Counted from the first letter of the stretch, positions 8,524 through 17,499 are shown. The stretch: DNA of 42,927 nucleotides from Pedobacter sp. (GCA_004210715.1 SEDB01000001.1:1-42927); one strand, 5' to 3'. The notes: generated from the letters alone by a model not told the origin. A program made the numbers and translations.

Positions 8524-9717
8524 TTAATTTACGACTGGTAACTTATAATATTGCGGTTTTTTTTCTTCTTCAAAAACCACGTTTTCAAAGTCAGTAACCA
8601 CGTTATATAAAGTATCGCGTTCTATTGCTTTTCGGCCAACCTGCTTAATTAAGTTGACCAATTCGCGGGTACTCATTGCAGGAGTTTGCTCTTCAGCGCC
8701 AGCCATTGAGTAAATTTTTGTGGTATCATCCAGCGTTCCATCAATATCATCAACTCCATAATTTAATGATAATTGAGCTGTCTCACGACTAATCATTGCC
8801 CAATAAGCTTTAATGTGGTCGAAATTATCCATATAAATACGGGCGATCGCATAATTTCTTAAATCTTCAATCACTGAAGATTCAGCAACGTTGCTCATTT
8901 GGTTATGTTGATTACGGAACTTTAAAGGAATAAACGTTTGGAAACCGCCGGTTCTATCTTGTAAGTTACGGAGCTTTTCCATGTGATCTACACGGTGCCA
9001 GAATTTTTCGATATGACCGTAAAGCATTGTTGCATTACTTTTCATACCCAATTTATGCCATTCTTCGTGTATAGCCAGCCATTGTTCGCCAGTACATTTA
9101 TCTTTTGCAATTTGCTCGCGAATTTCGGGATGAAAAATTTCTGCTCCACCGCCTGGCATAGATTGCAAACCAGCATCTTTCATTAATTTCATGCCTGTAG
9201 CATAATCTATCTTAGCTTTCTTGAAAATATAATGGTATTCAACAGGCGTTAAAGCCTTCACGTGTAAATCTGGACGATGTTCTTTAATTGCAGTAAAAAG
9301 TGCTGAATAAAATGCAACATCGTATTGCGGCAAAACACCGCCGACAATGTGAACTTCGGTAACTGGTTCATCATCGTATTTTTTAACAATATCGAGCATT
9401 TGCTCCATTGTTAAAGCCCAGCCCTCTTCTTTTTGCTTAATTAAACGAGAATATGAACAGAATTTACAATCGTAAACGCAAAGATTTGTAGGCTCTAAAT
9501 GGAAATTTCGGTTGAAATAAGTCGTATCGCCATGCTTTTCTTCTCTGATGAAGTTAGCCAAAACCCCTAGATAACCCAATTCTGCATGTTCGTAAAGGTA
9601 AACACCCTCATCAAAAGTAATTCGTTCTTTATTAAGGACTTTGTGTGCTATGCTTTGTAGTTCAGTTGATAATGATGTATCAGCTAATATTTTTTCAACT
9701 TGCTCAGTTGTATTCAT
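8524..9717 (-). CDS. mqnE: Aminodeoxyfutalosine synthase MqnE (radical SAM)
   Basis: A 397-residue radical SAM enzyme. The cluster motif is CVYDCKFC (Cys80, Cys84, Cys87; Cx3Cx2C) after the family-typical HLEPTNLC. Other MqnE/CofH signs are VHIVGGVLP, ALTPVEYHYIFKKAK, the GGGAEIF loop, and LPLKFRNQ-like FIPLKFRNQHN. MqnE joins adenosine from SAM with MqnA's product to give aminodeoxyfutalosine. The start is set at ATG 9717; a longer in-frame start at 9768 exists, but a good -7 box (9735-9742) falls between the two, which argues for the shorter form. MqnC is the nearest alternative; the neighbouring mqnA makes MqnE more likely. Confidence 0.87.
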   Translation of the reverse strand: MNTTEQVEKILADTSLSTELQSIAHKVLNKERITFDEGVYLYEHAELGYLGVLANFIREEKHGDTTYFNRNFHLEPTNLCVYDCKFCSYSRLIKQKEEGWALTMEQMLDIVKKYDDEPVTEVHIVGGVLPQYDVAFYSALFTAIKEHRPDLHVKALTPVEYHYIFKKAKIDYATGMKLMKDAGLQSMPGGGAEIFHPEIREQIAKDKCTGEQWLAIHEEWHKLGMKSNATMLYGHIEKFWHRVDHMEKLRNLQDRTGGFQTFIPLKFRNQHNQMSNVAESSVIEDLRNYAIARIYMDNFDHIKAYWAMISRETAQLSLNYGVDDIDGTLDDTTKIYSMAGAEEQTPAMSTRELVNLIKQVGRKAIERDTLYNVVTDFENVVFEEEKKPQYYKLPVVN

Positions 9718-9734
9718 TCCTGATTTATTTTGAA

Positions 9735-9742
9735 CAAAAATA
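9735..9742 (-). promoter_or_regulatory. Candidate -7 box of mqnE promoter
   Basis: On the - strand this reads TATTTTTG, an exact TAnnTTTG match, 18 bases before the chosen mqnE ATG. The -33 region is poor. It would place transcription start inside the longer alternative reading frame. Confidence 0.35.
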
Positions 9743-9789
9743 CAATATTGAGGCGATTTGAAAATCATTTTCTTGTAACAAACGTTCTA

Positions 9790-9943
9790 TTTGCCACAGG
9801 TTCGCAGATTTTGATCTTTATTAATCACAGAAGAATTTAGATCAACACAGATTTTAGATCTTCGGTAACTATGGAAACGAACATTTTCACGGAATCAGAA
9901 ACATATTGTCCGTCGTTTCTGTGTTTCCATGAGAAAAAATATT
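9790..9943. repeat. Intergenic palindromic repeats (two adjoining elements)
   Basis: The first part (9790-9865) has degenerate CACAG/CAGATTTT words, including CAGATTTTGATCT and CAGATTTTAGATCT as a near-direct repeat. The second part is a nested palindrome: ATGGAAAC (9871-9878) with GTTTCCAT (9923-9930), and CAGAAAC (9896-9902) with GTTTCTG (9915-9921). The right end GTGTTTCCATGAG is shared with the element at 16019-16090. Confidence 0.55.
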
Positions 9944-9964
9944 CCATGAATATCTATTGAAAAC

Positions 9965-9994
9965 AAAAAAAGCACCCCCTTTCAGGAGTGCTTT
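9965..9994 (-). terminator. Terminator of the lipocalin-like lipoprotein gene
   Basis: On the - strand AAAGCAC and GTGCTTT form a stem (9988-9994 with 9969-9975), extended by two inner G-C pairs past one mismatch, followed by a run of T. It starts 26 bases after the stop codon. Confidence 0.7.
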
Positions 9995-10019
9995 CAATAT
10001 ATGTTTTTCGTAGGTAATT

Positions 10020-10514
10020 TTAATTTACTGCTGGAGAAAAAGTTAACACGATGTTAGCAGTTTTTCCACCAAATTCAATTGGCGATTTCATTACCATACT
10101 TCCTTTAGAAAGTTGGGTTAATACCAAACGGTAACCTTCAGTCACGTTTTTTGCTTTATCGCCTTCAAATATTTTCTTAAATTGGAAAGTTTCTTCTGAT
10201 GGAGTTGACGACCAGAAAATAGTTTGCATTACTGCACCACAAGTACTAGATGCTGGTAAAGTGTAAGAACCATTTCCGCTATTGGTTAACTTCCAGGTAC
10301 TGCCTTGGAAACATTTATACGATTTTTCTCCAAATAAACCTTGAACAGCTTGATCAGGCAAACCTTCTAAAGCAACATTGTTTAACACCCAGGTACCAGT
10401 AACTGTACCTCTACCGCCATTAATACCTGTTGTAACATTTTTAGTTGATGAGCAACTTTGTAACATTACTAAAGTAGAACATGCTATCGCGATAGCTATA
10501 AATAATCTTTTCAT
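10020..10514 (-). CDS. Lipoprotein, lipocalin/META-like
   Basis: A 164-residue lipoprotein: signal peptide, then LQSC with lipidated Cys21, then a Ser/Gly-rich linker. The mature part starts TGTWVLNNVALEGLP and has alternating beta-strand stretches with GSTWKLTNSGNGSYTLP in the middle, in keeping with the small beta-barrel lipocalin-like or META-type lipoproteins common in Bacteroidota. Two Cys remain in the mature domain (in YKCFQGS and SSTCGAV) and could form a disulfide. It has its own terminator and is divergent from the trans-sulfuration enzyme gene. Ligand and role unknown. Confidence 0.6.
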   Translation of the reverse strand: MKRLFIAIAIACSTLVMLQSCSSTKNVTTGINGGRGTVTGTWVLNNVALEGLPDQAVQGLFGEKSYKCFQGSTWKLTNSGNGSYTLPASSTCGAVMQTIFWSSTPSEETFQFKKIFEGDKAKNVTEGYRLVLTQLSKGSMVMKSPIEFGGKTANIVLTFSPAVN

Positions 10515-10637
10515 TTTAGTTTAATTTAATTTTCGGGAAACTGAATACATAAATCTTGCCAAAACAATTACGAGCCTTAAATTAGCAGCAAATTATTAAA
10601 TTGCGCTGCGTTTAAATCGTATATAATCAAAATCATC

Positions 10638-11753
10638 ATGAAACCCGAAACCCTTGCTATTCACGCCTCTAATCTTGTAAAAAACATTACAGGAGATGTT
10701 ACTCCGCCAATTAATTTATCTACAACTTTTTTTCGGGATGAACAGGGTGGCTATCCTGGTGGGCATATGTACAGTCGTGTGAGCAATCCAAACCGGTCTG
10801 CTTTAGAAAACACTGTTGCTACATTAGAGTACGGAGAAGATGCCGCAGCTTTTGCCTCAGGAAATAATTGTGGCATGAGTTTATTTCAGGCTTTGAAACC
10901 TGGAAGCCATATTATTGCTCCTGATGATATGTATTGGGGCATTAAAAAGCAGCTGCTAACCATATTCAATGAAACTTTGGAATTTGATTTTGTTGATCAA
11001 ACAAATTTGAATTTGATCAAATCAAGTATAAAACCAAACACTACTTTAATATGGATTGAAACGCCATCAAATCCTTTATTAAAGATCACGGATATTGAAG
11101 AGATTTCAAAAATCGCTAAAACCCATAACATTACCCTGGCTTGCGACAGCACTTTTGCCTCTCCAATTTTGCAGAATCCGATTTTGCTTGGTGCTGATAT
11201 CGTAATGCACAGCAGCACAAAATACCTAGGTGGCCACAGTGATATATTGGGCGGTATTTTAGTAACCGCTAAAAAAGATGCACTTTGGGAGAAAATTAAA
11301 AATGTTCAGCAAACCGGTGGTGCAGTTCCATCGCCATTTGATTGCTTTTTACTTTGCAGAAGTATTAAAACTTTGGCTTACCGCATGAAAGGCCATTGCG
11401 AAAATGGGAAATTAGTTGCCCAATATTTAGTTAATCACCCAAAAGTTGAGGCTGTTTTTTACCCAGGATTAACAACACATCCTCAGCATGAAATTGCTAA
11501 AAAACAAATGAAAGATTTTGGTGGAATGATGTCGTTTTTGGTCAAGGGCGATGTAGAGGCCACAAACAAAGTAGTTAATAAAGTTCAGCTATTTGCTCAG
11601 GCAACTAGTTTAGGTGGTGTTGAAAGTTTAATCGAGCACCGTTATTCTGTTGAGGGACCTGACAGTAAAACACCAAAAAATCTTTTAAGAATTTCAGTTG
11701 GATTGGAACATGTTGATGATATTATTGCTGATTTAGAGCAGGCTCTGGGGTAG
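10638..11753 (+). CDS. Trans-sulfuration PLP enzyme (cystathionine gamma-synthase/lyase family)
   Basis: A 371-residue fold-type I PLP enzyme. The family signs are YSRVSNPN at 45-52 (phosphate contact from the neighbouring subunit), ASGNNCGM, ETPSNP at 141-146, Asp170, and the Schiff-base lysine Lys195 in HSSTKYLGGHSD. The C-terminal SLGGVESLIEHR is typical of MetB/MetC/MGL enzymes, which make or split cystathionine or related thioethers. Sequence alone does not separate synthase from beta- or gamma-lyase. The nearby metY-metX set already makes homocysteine directly, so a cystathionine lyase role (homocysteine to cysteine or the reverse) is attractive but inferred. Confidence 0.83.
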   Translation: MKPETLAIHASNLVKNITGDVTPPINLSTTFFRDEQGGYPGGHMYSRVSNPNRSALENTVATLEYGEDAAAFASGNNCGMSLFQALKPGSHIIAPDDMYWGIKKQLLTIFNETLEFDFVDQTNLNLIKSSIKPNTTLIWIETPSNPLLKITDIEEISKIAKTHNITLACDSTFASPILQNPILLGADIVMHSSTKYLGGHSDILGGILVTAKKDALWEKIKNVQQTGGAVPSPFDCFLLCRSIKTLAYRMKGHCENGKLVAQYLVNHPKVEAVFYPGLTTHPQHEIAKKQMKDFGGMMSFLVKGDVEATNKVVNKVQLFAQATSLGGVESLIEHRYSVEGPDSKTPKNLLRISVGLEHVDDIIADLEQALG

Positions 11754-11760
11754 CTAGCAC

Positions 11761-11835
11761 ATCGTTGCGGGGAACGATTAACTTTTAACCTGTTAGGTTT
11801 AGCGTATTAAGATTGCTTCGTTTCTCGCAATGACG
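11761..11835. repeat. Imperfect palindrome, GCAATCTT / CGCAATGA family (copy 2)
   Basis: The left arm (11761-11784, ATCGTTGCGGGGAACGATTA...) pairs imperfectly with the right arm (11809-11835, AAGATTGCTTCG...CGCAATGACG). The right arm matches the complement of 7741-7765 at most positions, so the two loci belong to one repeat family. Confidence 0.65.
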
Positions 11836-11875
11836 ACCATCAAGTAATGTTTATAGACTGCCCTTTCTTTTTAAA

Positions 11876-11933
11876 CCCGATTGGCCGCGGCAGCCCCCGA
11901 TTTTTTCATCGGGGCTACAGCAAAAAGCGGGAC
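11876..11933. repeat. GC-rich hairpin repeat (CCCGAT / ATCGGGG)
   Basis: AGCCCCCGAT (11892-11901) pairs with ATCGGGGCT (11908-11916) with one bulged C and a 6-base loop. It is flanked by CCCGATTGGCCGCGG and AAAAGCGGGACTGAATG. It is far more GC-rich than its surroundings and lies between convergent genes, so it could also act as a terminator. Confidence 0.5.
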
Positions 11934-11974
11934 TGAATGTTCCGAAGAATTACAATCCAGGTCATTTTCTAAAT

Positions 11975-12982
11975 TTACTTCGGATTACAAACCGTTACCA
12001 ACTTCGCCGAATAATTTGCATTTATTGGCTCATTTGTTTGTGCCAAACGCTGCGAACCAGTATTTGCAGGACAAGCAATATCGCCAGCTGCATCGTAAAT
12101 AATTTTGTTTCCGTTAGACAATAATTCTTTAGGAACATAAACCTGAACTTTGGTTATGGCATATCCTGAAGGAAAATAACGCACATAATAACCATCAGGA
12201 TGTTTAGTCCAAATGCCACTTGGTACATCTGCCCTTGGTGGTGCCATACCAGCAATAATTGCATACTTCTCCATATCGGCATAGGTGTAATTACCTGAAG
12301 AAACGAGCTGTCGAATATTATTCTCGGCCTCGAAAACTGCTTTAATTCCAGAAGGAATTTGATCTTTGGCTTTTTCCATAACATCGAAAGGTAAAACCCC
12401 TAATGCACCGCCTTCTAACTGGGTTAACTGTTTTGGTGTTAAAAGTTTCAATGCTGTAAGTTTCACTGTACCTGCATAATCTGCAAATTTTGTTCTGGCA
12501 ATGATCGTCCAAAGCAAAATTTGAATATCATGTTGCTCTACATCAGGATGTTTTTCTGCACTTTTTAAAACCGAAACTACAATTTCCTCTTTTGCACCTA
12601 AAACTTGTGCATACATATAACCATCGCCTTTTGAAGGCGCAAATGTCCCAGCTTTTAGGCAATAGCTTTTATTGGTCATTTCGTAAAAGCCTTCACATAA
12701 AACGAAACCACCATCTGTATTTTTAGGAAGTAAGTACAATGGTTGAAATTTAGCATTTGCATTAAAATCGGGCATTTTTTCGCCCTCGCGATTTACATCT
12801 TCAAATGAAGTGGTAATTGCGGCTGGCTGCTTTAAGAACTTATCAACCCCAAGTGCTTTTGCGCCCTGGGCTGTCCCAACTTTTAATAATTTATCTTTTA
12901 AACCACCAAATTGGGCTTGAGCGGTTAAACCTGAAATCGCCATAAGCAATAACAGAGAAATAGAATTTAGTTTTTTCATCAT
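11975..12982 (-). CDS. Exported protein of unknown function
   Basis: A 335-residue protein with a clear signal peptide (MKKLNSISLLLLMAISGLTAQAQ, cleavage after AQA near residue 23), so it is periplasmic or secreted. I do not recognise the family. The mature part is soluble, mixed alpha/beta, with several Cys (in VLCEGFYEM, SYCLKAG, DIACPANTG and LVTVCNPK) that could form disulfides. The segment WTIIARTKFADYAGTVKLTALKLLTPKQLTQLEGG is helical, and GIWTKHPDGYYVRYFPSGYAITKVQVYVP looks like beta strands. Two adjacent ATGs (12982, 12979) are possible starts. It is convergent with the trans-sulfuration gene and lies between repeats and the metY leader. Possibly a Bacteroidota-specific family. Confidence 0.6.
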   Translation of the reverse strand: MMKKLNSISLLLLMAISGLTAQAQFGGLKDKLLKVGTAQGAKALGVDKFLKQPAAITTSFEDVNREGEKMPDFNANAKFQPLYLLPKNTDGGFVLCEGFYEMTNKSYCLKAGTFAPSKGDGYMYAQVLGAKEEIVVSVLKSAEKHPDVEQHDIQILLWTIIARTKFADYAGTVKLTALKLLTPKQLTQLEGGALGVLPFDVMEKAKDQIPSGIKAVFEAENNIRQLVSSGNYTYADMEKYAIIAGMAPPRADVPSGIWTKHPDGYYVRYFPSGYAITKVQVYVPKELLSNGNKIIYDAAGDIACPANTGSQRLAQTNEPINANYSAKLVTVCNPK

Positions 12983-12998
12983 GATTAGATCGGTATTA

Positions 12999-13006
12999 CA
13001 AACTTA
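12999..13006 (-). promoter_or_regulatory. Candidate -7 box of the exported-protein gene
   Basis: The - strand reads TAAGTTTG, an exact TAnnTTTG match, 16 bases before the ATG. No TTTG is found at the right distance upstream. Confidence 0.28.
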
Positions 13007-13106
13007 AAATTTTGAGGTTAATTTTATGTTATATCAAACTATTTGTTTTTTGAATTAGAATCACAAATGTGATTCGCAGCTATTTCATAATAAATCAGAA
13101 TTTAAT

Positions 13107-13137
13107 TTTGTTGTTTAAAATAAATTTCAGACATTTG
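13107..13137 (+). promoter_or_regulatory. Promoter of the SAM riboswitch-metY transcript
   Basis: TTTG (13107-13110), exactly 19 bases, then GACATTTG (13130-13137). This fits TTTG-N19-TAnnTTTG with only the first T replaced. Transcription would begin near 13143, about 45 bases before the riboswitch P1 helix. Confidence 0.5.
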
Positions 13138-13185
13138 AAATATTATTTGGTGAACAACTAAATAAAAGTCAATTCTTAATCGGAT

Positions 13186-13298
13186 TGATTTATAAAGAAG
13201 TGGCGAGAGACTGGCTCAATGACCCACTGGCAACCCTCAGAAAGAGAAGGTGCCAATTCCTGACCGAGTAACATGGTGTTATTTGGAGATATAAATTA
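13186..13298 (+). ncRNA. SAM-I (S-box) riboswitch
   Basis: The core motifs of the SAM-I aptamer appear in order: AGAGACTGGCTCAATGACC, ACTGGCAACC, then GGTGCCAATTCCTG. The closing P1 helix is visible: ATTTATA (13188-13194) is an exact complement of TATAAAT (13290-13296). S-box RNAs bind S-adenosylmethionine and turn off methionine genes, in line with metY, metX and hom downstream. The P1 3' strand ends only 7 bases before the ATG of a small ORF, so SAM binding could hide that start. No intrinsic terminator with a U run directly follows the aptamer. Assignment to SAM-I rather than a variant S-box class is likely, not certain. Confidence 0.88.
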
Positions 13299-13303
13299 AA
13301 AAG

Positions 13304-13426
13304 ATGAAAACATTAAATCTTCAATCGCAAAGCGAACCCAGCGTAAACAAAGTAGAAAACTCATCTATTTCTTTCATTTGTTATGATATGCAGGCGATTA
13401 CTTGTATGTGCTGTTGCATACGGTAA
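13304..13426 (+). CDS. Putative Cys-rich leader peptide (40 aa)
   Basis: An ATG 7 bases after the riboswitch P1 helix opens a 40-codon frame that ends ITCMCCCIR-stop. Five Cys codons occur, four of them within codons 34-38 (TGT ATG TGC TGT TGC). Length, place between a riboswitch and the metY ATG (123 bases downstream of its stop), and the codon cluster at the end are what one expects of a ribosome-stalling leader. A hairpin, GTATGT/GCATAC (13404-13421), covers these same codons. Three more inverted repeats lie between the stop and metY. There is no sequence homology evidence; it could be a chance ORF, though the Cys cluster makes that less likely. Confidence 0.5.
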   Translation: MKTLNLQSQSEPSVNKVENSSISFICYDMQAITCMCCCIR

Positions 13427-13435
13427 TTTAAAAAA

Positions 13436-13507
13436 CTTCCTTTTTTGTTTCTTTTCAAACTGGAAGGTCTCGATCAATCGAGATACGTCACTATAGGTTT
13501 AACCTAT
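13436..13507 (+). promoter_or_regulatory. Serial hairpins in the metY leader
   Basis: Three inverted repeats follow the leader ORF: CTTCC (13436-13440) with GGAAG (13462-13466); TCTCGAT (13468-13474) with ATCGAGA (13477-13483); ATAGGTT (13493-13499) with AACCTAT (13501-13507). None is followed by a U run, so they look like translation-level or anti-structure elements rather than plain terminators. Confidence 0.4.
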
Positions 13508-13519
13508 CCATTTGAATAA

Positions 13520-14881
<1,362 letters not shown>

Positions 14882-14915
14882 TTCCTATTTTAAGTCACGA
14901 CAATACAATTTTATA

Positions 14916-15974
14916 ATGAGCACATCATCAACATATAGTTACCCTAAACAGTTTAAATTAGAAAACGGAAAAAAAATCCGCAACCTGCAAATTGCTTATC
15001 AAACCTTTGGAAAATTAAACGCCAATAAAGACAACGTAATTTGGGTTTGCCATGCGCTTACAGCAAATGCTGATGTTTTTGAATGGTGGGAAGGTTTATT
15101 TGGTCAAAATGCTTTGTTTAATCCGAACGAACATTACATCGTTTGTGCAAATGTTTTGGGTTCTAACTACGGAACTACAAATCCGCTAAGTACTAATCCT
15201 GTAACAGGATTGCCTTATTATTTATCGTTTCCACAGTTTACCATTCGCGATTTCGTTTCATCACACCAGTTATTGGCTGCTCATTTGGGAATTGGTAATG
15301 TTAAACTTTTAATTGGTGGCTCTTTAGGTGGTCAACAGGCAGTAGAATGGGGAATTATTGAACCAAACCGGATTGAAAATTTAATTTTGGTAGCTACGAA
15401 TGCTGTTCATTCTCCATGGGGAATTGCATTTAACGAAAGTCAGCGTTTAGCCATTACAACCGATAGAACTTTTTACGCCAATAAACCAGATGGAGGAAGT
15501 AAAGGTTTGAAAACAGCTCGTAGCATTGCACTTTTAAGTTATAGAACTTATAATGCTTACGGCAACACCCAAGTTGAGAGCGTAAATGATAAAACCGATC
15601 ATTTCAGGGCATCATCGTACCAAAATTATCAAGGAGAAAAACTGATAAATCGCTTTAATGCTTATAGTTACTACTACTTAACTAAAGCAATGGATAGTCA
15701 TAATGTCGGTCGCAATCGTAAATCAATAGCTGAAGCTTTGAAGTTGATCAAAGCGAATACTTTGGTAATTGGAATTGAAAATGATTTCCTTTTTCCAATA
15801 TCTGAACAAAAATACTTAGCTGATCATATTACAGACGCTGAATTTGCAACCATTCATTCAGAATATGGCCATGATGGTTTTCTAATCGAAACAAATGCTT
15901 TAACCAACATCATCGGAAACTTCATTAAGGAAAGCAGAGATAAGAAAATTTTCAAACTGCAGCATACGGCCTGA
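14916..15974 (+). CDS. metX: Homoserine O-acetyltransferase
   Basis: A 352-residue alpha/beta-hydrolase-fold enzyme that acetylates homoserine with acetyl-CoA. VCHALTANADVFEWW at 44-58 forms the oxyanion region; the nucleophile is Ser136 in IGGSLGGQQAVEWG; the acid and base are in GIENDFLFP and EYGHDGFLIE. The start is placed at ATG 14916: an in-frame upstream ATG at 14805 would overlap metY by 77 bases and add 37 residues with no family match. It supplies the substrate for MetY just upstream. MetX normally has about 350-380 residues, so it is complete. Confidence 0.93.
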   Translation: MSTSSTYSYPKQFKLENGKKIRNLQIAYQTFGKLNANKDNVIWVCHALTANADVFEWWEGLFGQNALFNPNEHYIVCANVLGSNYGTTNPLSTNPVTGLPYYLSFPQFTIRDFVSSHQLLAAHLGIGNVKLLIGGSLGGQQAVEWGIIEPNRIENLILVATNAVHSPWGIAFNESQRLAITTDRTFYANKPDGGSKGLKTARSIALLSYRTYNAYGNTQVESVNDKTDHFRASSYQNYQGEKLINRFNAYSYYYLTKAMDSHNVGRNRKSIAEALKLIKANTLVIGIENDFLFPISEQKYLADHITDAEFATIHSEYGHDGFLIETNALTNIIGNFIKESRDKKIFKLQHTA

Positions 15975-16018
15975 AAGGTAAAGGGTTAAAACCCAAAAGA
16001 AATAAAATAAATAATCAG

Positions 16019-16090
16019 CCATGGAAATACTGAATTACGGAAAAATAAGGAATCTAATTCCGTGTAAATCTGTGTTTCCGTGGCAAAAAT
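16019..16090. repeat. Nested palindromic repeat, GTGTTTCC family
   Basis: Outer arms CCATGGAAATAC (16019-16030) and GTGTTTCCGTGG (16072-16083) pair at 10 of 12 positions; inner arms ACGGAA (16037-16042) and TTCCGT (16058-16063) pair fully. The right end GTGTTTCCGTGGCAAAAAT resembles the element ending near 9943. Confidence 0.6.
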
Positions 16091-16133
16091 AAAAATACAA
16101 AAAATTTGGTGACGAAACATTAGGTATTAAGTC

Positions 16134-16168
16134 TTGATACCTGATACTCGCTACTTGATACTATAAAC
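16134..16168 (+). repeat. Degenerate 7-base tandem repeat upstream of hom
   Basis: Five consecutive heptamers, TTGATAC, CTGATAC, TCGCTAC, TTGATAC and TATAAAC, end 3 bases before the hom ATG. They lie in what must be its leader or ribosome-loading region. Confidence 0.45.
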
Positions 16169-16171
16169 ACC

Positions 16172-17416
16172 ATGAGTAAAAATTTAAAAATCGGATTATT
16201 TGGTTTCGGAGTTGTTGGACAAGGTTTATTGGATATTATCCAAAGCCAAAACCTAAATCTTGAAATCATTAAAATAGCGATTAAAGACCCACGAAAGAAA
16301 CGTACGCTGAATAAGGATTTATTCACAACCGATAAAAATGAGATTCTGAATAATTCGGAAATCAACACGATAGTAGAACTCATTAATGATGCTGATGCAG
16401 CCTACGAAATTGTTACCACAGCACTTAAAAACGGTAAAAATGTAGTTTCTGCAAACAAAAAGATGATTGCTACGCATTTGAAGGAGCTGGTAGATCTACA
16501 GCAAAAGCATGGTACATCATTACTTTACGAAGGTGCAGTTTGTGGAAGTATTCCAATCATTAGAAATTTAGAAGAATATTATGACAATGAACTATTTCAT
16601 GCATTGAGCGGCATTTTTAATGGTTCGTCAAATTACATTCTATCAAAAATTTTTAACGAAAATCAAAGCTATGATTCAGCTTTAAAAGAAGCACAGGATT
16701 TAGGTTTTGCAGAAACCGACCCAATTTTAGACGTTGGTGGTTACGACCCGAAATACAAATTAGCTATTGCAACAGCACATGCTTATGGTTTATTTGTAAA
16801 TCCTGATGCGATATTGAACATCGGTATTCAGAATTTATCTCAGCATGATATTAAATATGCCCGAGAGAAAAATTTTAAGATTAAGTTGGTTCCAACAGCA
16901 CGTAAAGTAAATACAAAAGACATCGTTACTTATGTTTTACCTAAGCTGGTGGCAAAAGACGATTTTCTCTACAATGTTGAAAATGAGTACAATGCGGTAA
17001 CCGTTCAGGCAGCATTTGCTGATAAGCAATTCTTCTTTGGGAAAGGTGCTGGTGGCCATCCAACTGGTGCTGCTGTACTCTCTGATATTGCTGCGCTACG
17101 TTATGATTATCGGTATGAGTATAAAAAATACCACTCAGAGAATGGTGTAAAACACACAGAAGATATTTTATTGGAAATTTATTTACGTTTTGCCGATGAA
17201 GACTTAGTCAGCTTGCTGGAGTTTGATAACATCAGCGAACGTTACGCAGCTAGTGAATATAAATATGTAATTGGTACCGTAAAATTGGAAAGTTTAATTA
17301 AAAACCGCGATTTGCTTTTGGATAAAGATGTTTTTGTGGCCTATACTGGCAGACAGATTTACAAAAAAGAGCAAGTTGCCGAAAATATATATGCAGAAGA
17401 ATTGGCTGCGCTTTAA
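16172..17416 (+). CDS. hom: Homoserine dehydrogenase
   Basis: A 414-residue enzyme that reduces aspartate semialdehyde to homoserine. The NAD(P)-binding loop is GFGVVGQG at 11-18; SANKKMIATH follows; the catalytic core has YEGAVCGSIPIIRNLEEYYDNE, GIFNGSSNYILSKI, ETDPILDVGGYDPKYKLAI (with the conserved Asp and Lys) and GKGAGGHPTGAAVLSD. The final 80 residues are not a clear ACT domain by eye, so classical threonine feedback cannot be assumed. It follows metX after a 197-base repeat-bearing gap, so it may have its own transcript, but its product feeds MetX directly. It is a stand-alone enzyme, not fused to aspartokinase. Confidence 0.92.
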   Translation: MSKNLKIGLFGFGVVGQGLLDIIQSQNLNLEIIKIAIKDPRKKRTLNKDLFTTDKNEILNNSEINTIVELINDADAAYEIVTTALKNGKNVVSANKKMIATHLKELVDLQQKHGTSLLYEGAVCGSIPIIRNLEEYYDNELFHALSGIFNGSSNYILSKIFNENQSYDSALKEAQDLGFAETDPILDVGGYDPKYKLAIATAHAYGLFVNPDAILNIGIQNLSQHDIKYAREKNFKIKLVPTARKVNTKDIVTYVLPKLVAKDDFLYNVENEYNAVTVQAAFADKQFFFGKGAGGHPTGAAVLSDIAALRYDYRYEYKKYHSENGVKHTEDILLEIYLRFADEDLVSLLEFDNISERYAASEYKYVIGTVKLESLIKNRDLLLDKDVFVAYTGRQIYKKEQVAENIYAEELAAL

Positions 17417-17460
17417 GATTTTTTAAAGGTTAATTTTTTATTTGTTTTGTTGTTAAGTAC

Positions 17461-17485
17461 AAAGGTCGGAGCGAGTCCGACCTTT
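17461..17485. terminator. Bidirectional terminator between hom and yhhQ
   Basis: AAAGGTCGGA and TCCGACCTTT form a ten-pair perfect stem around the 5-base loop GCGAG. It sits between convergent genes. Confidence 0.85.
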
Positions 17486-17499
17486 TGCGTTATTTTATT

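Noticed and set aside
11881-12102. 73-codon + strand ORF
   Set aside because: It runs from a repeat hairpin into the antisense of the exported-protein gene and has no family features.
13427-13507. Intrinsic terminator in the metY leader
   Set aside because: The stems there are not followed by U runs; the only U run (13441-13446) is preceded by a weak A/T-only stem.
16120-16383. 87-codon - strand ORF over the start of hom
   Set aside because: It lies antisense to well-supported homoserine dehydrogenase codons and has no domain.
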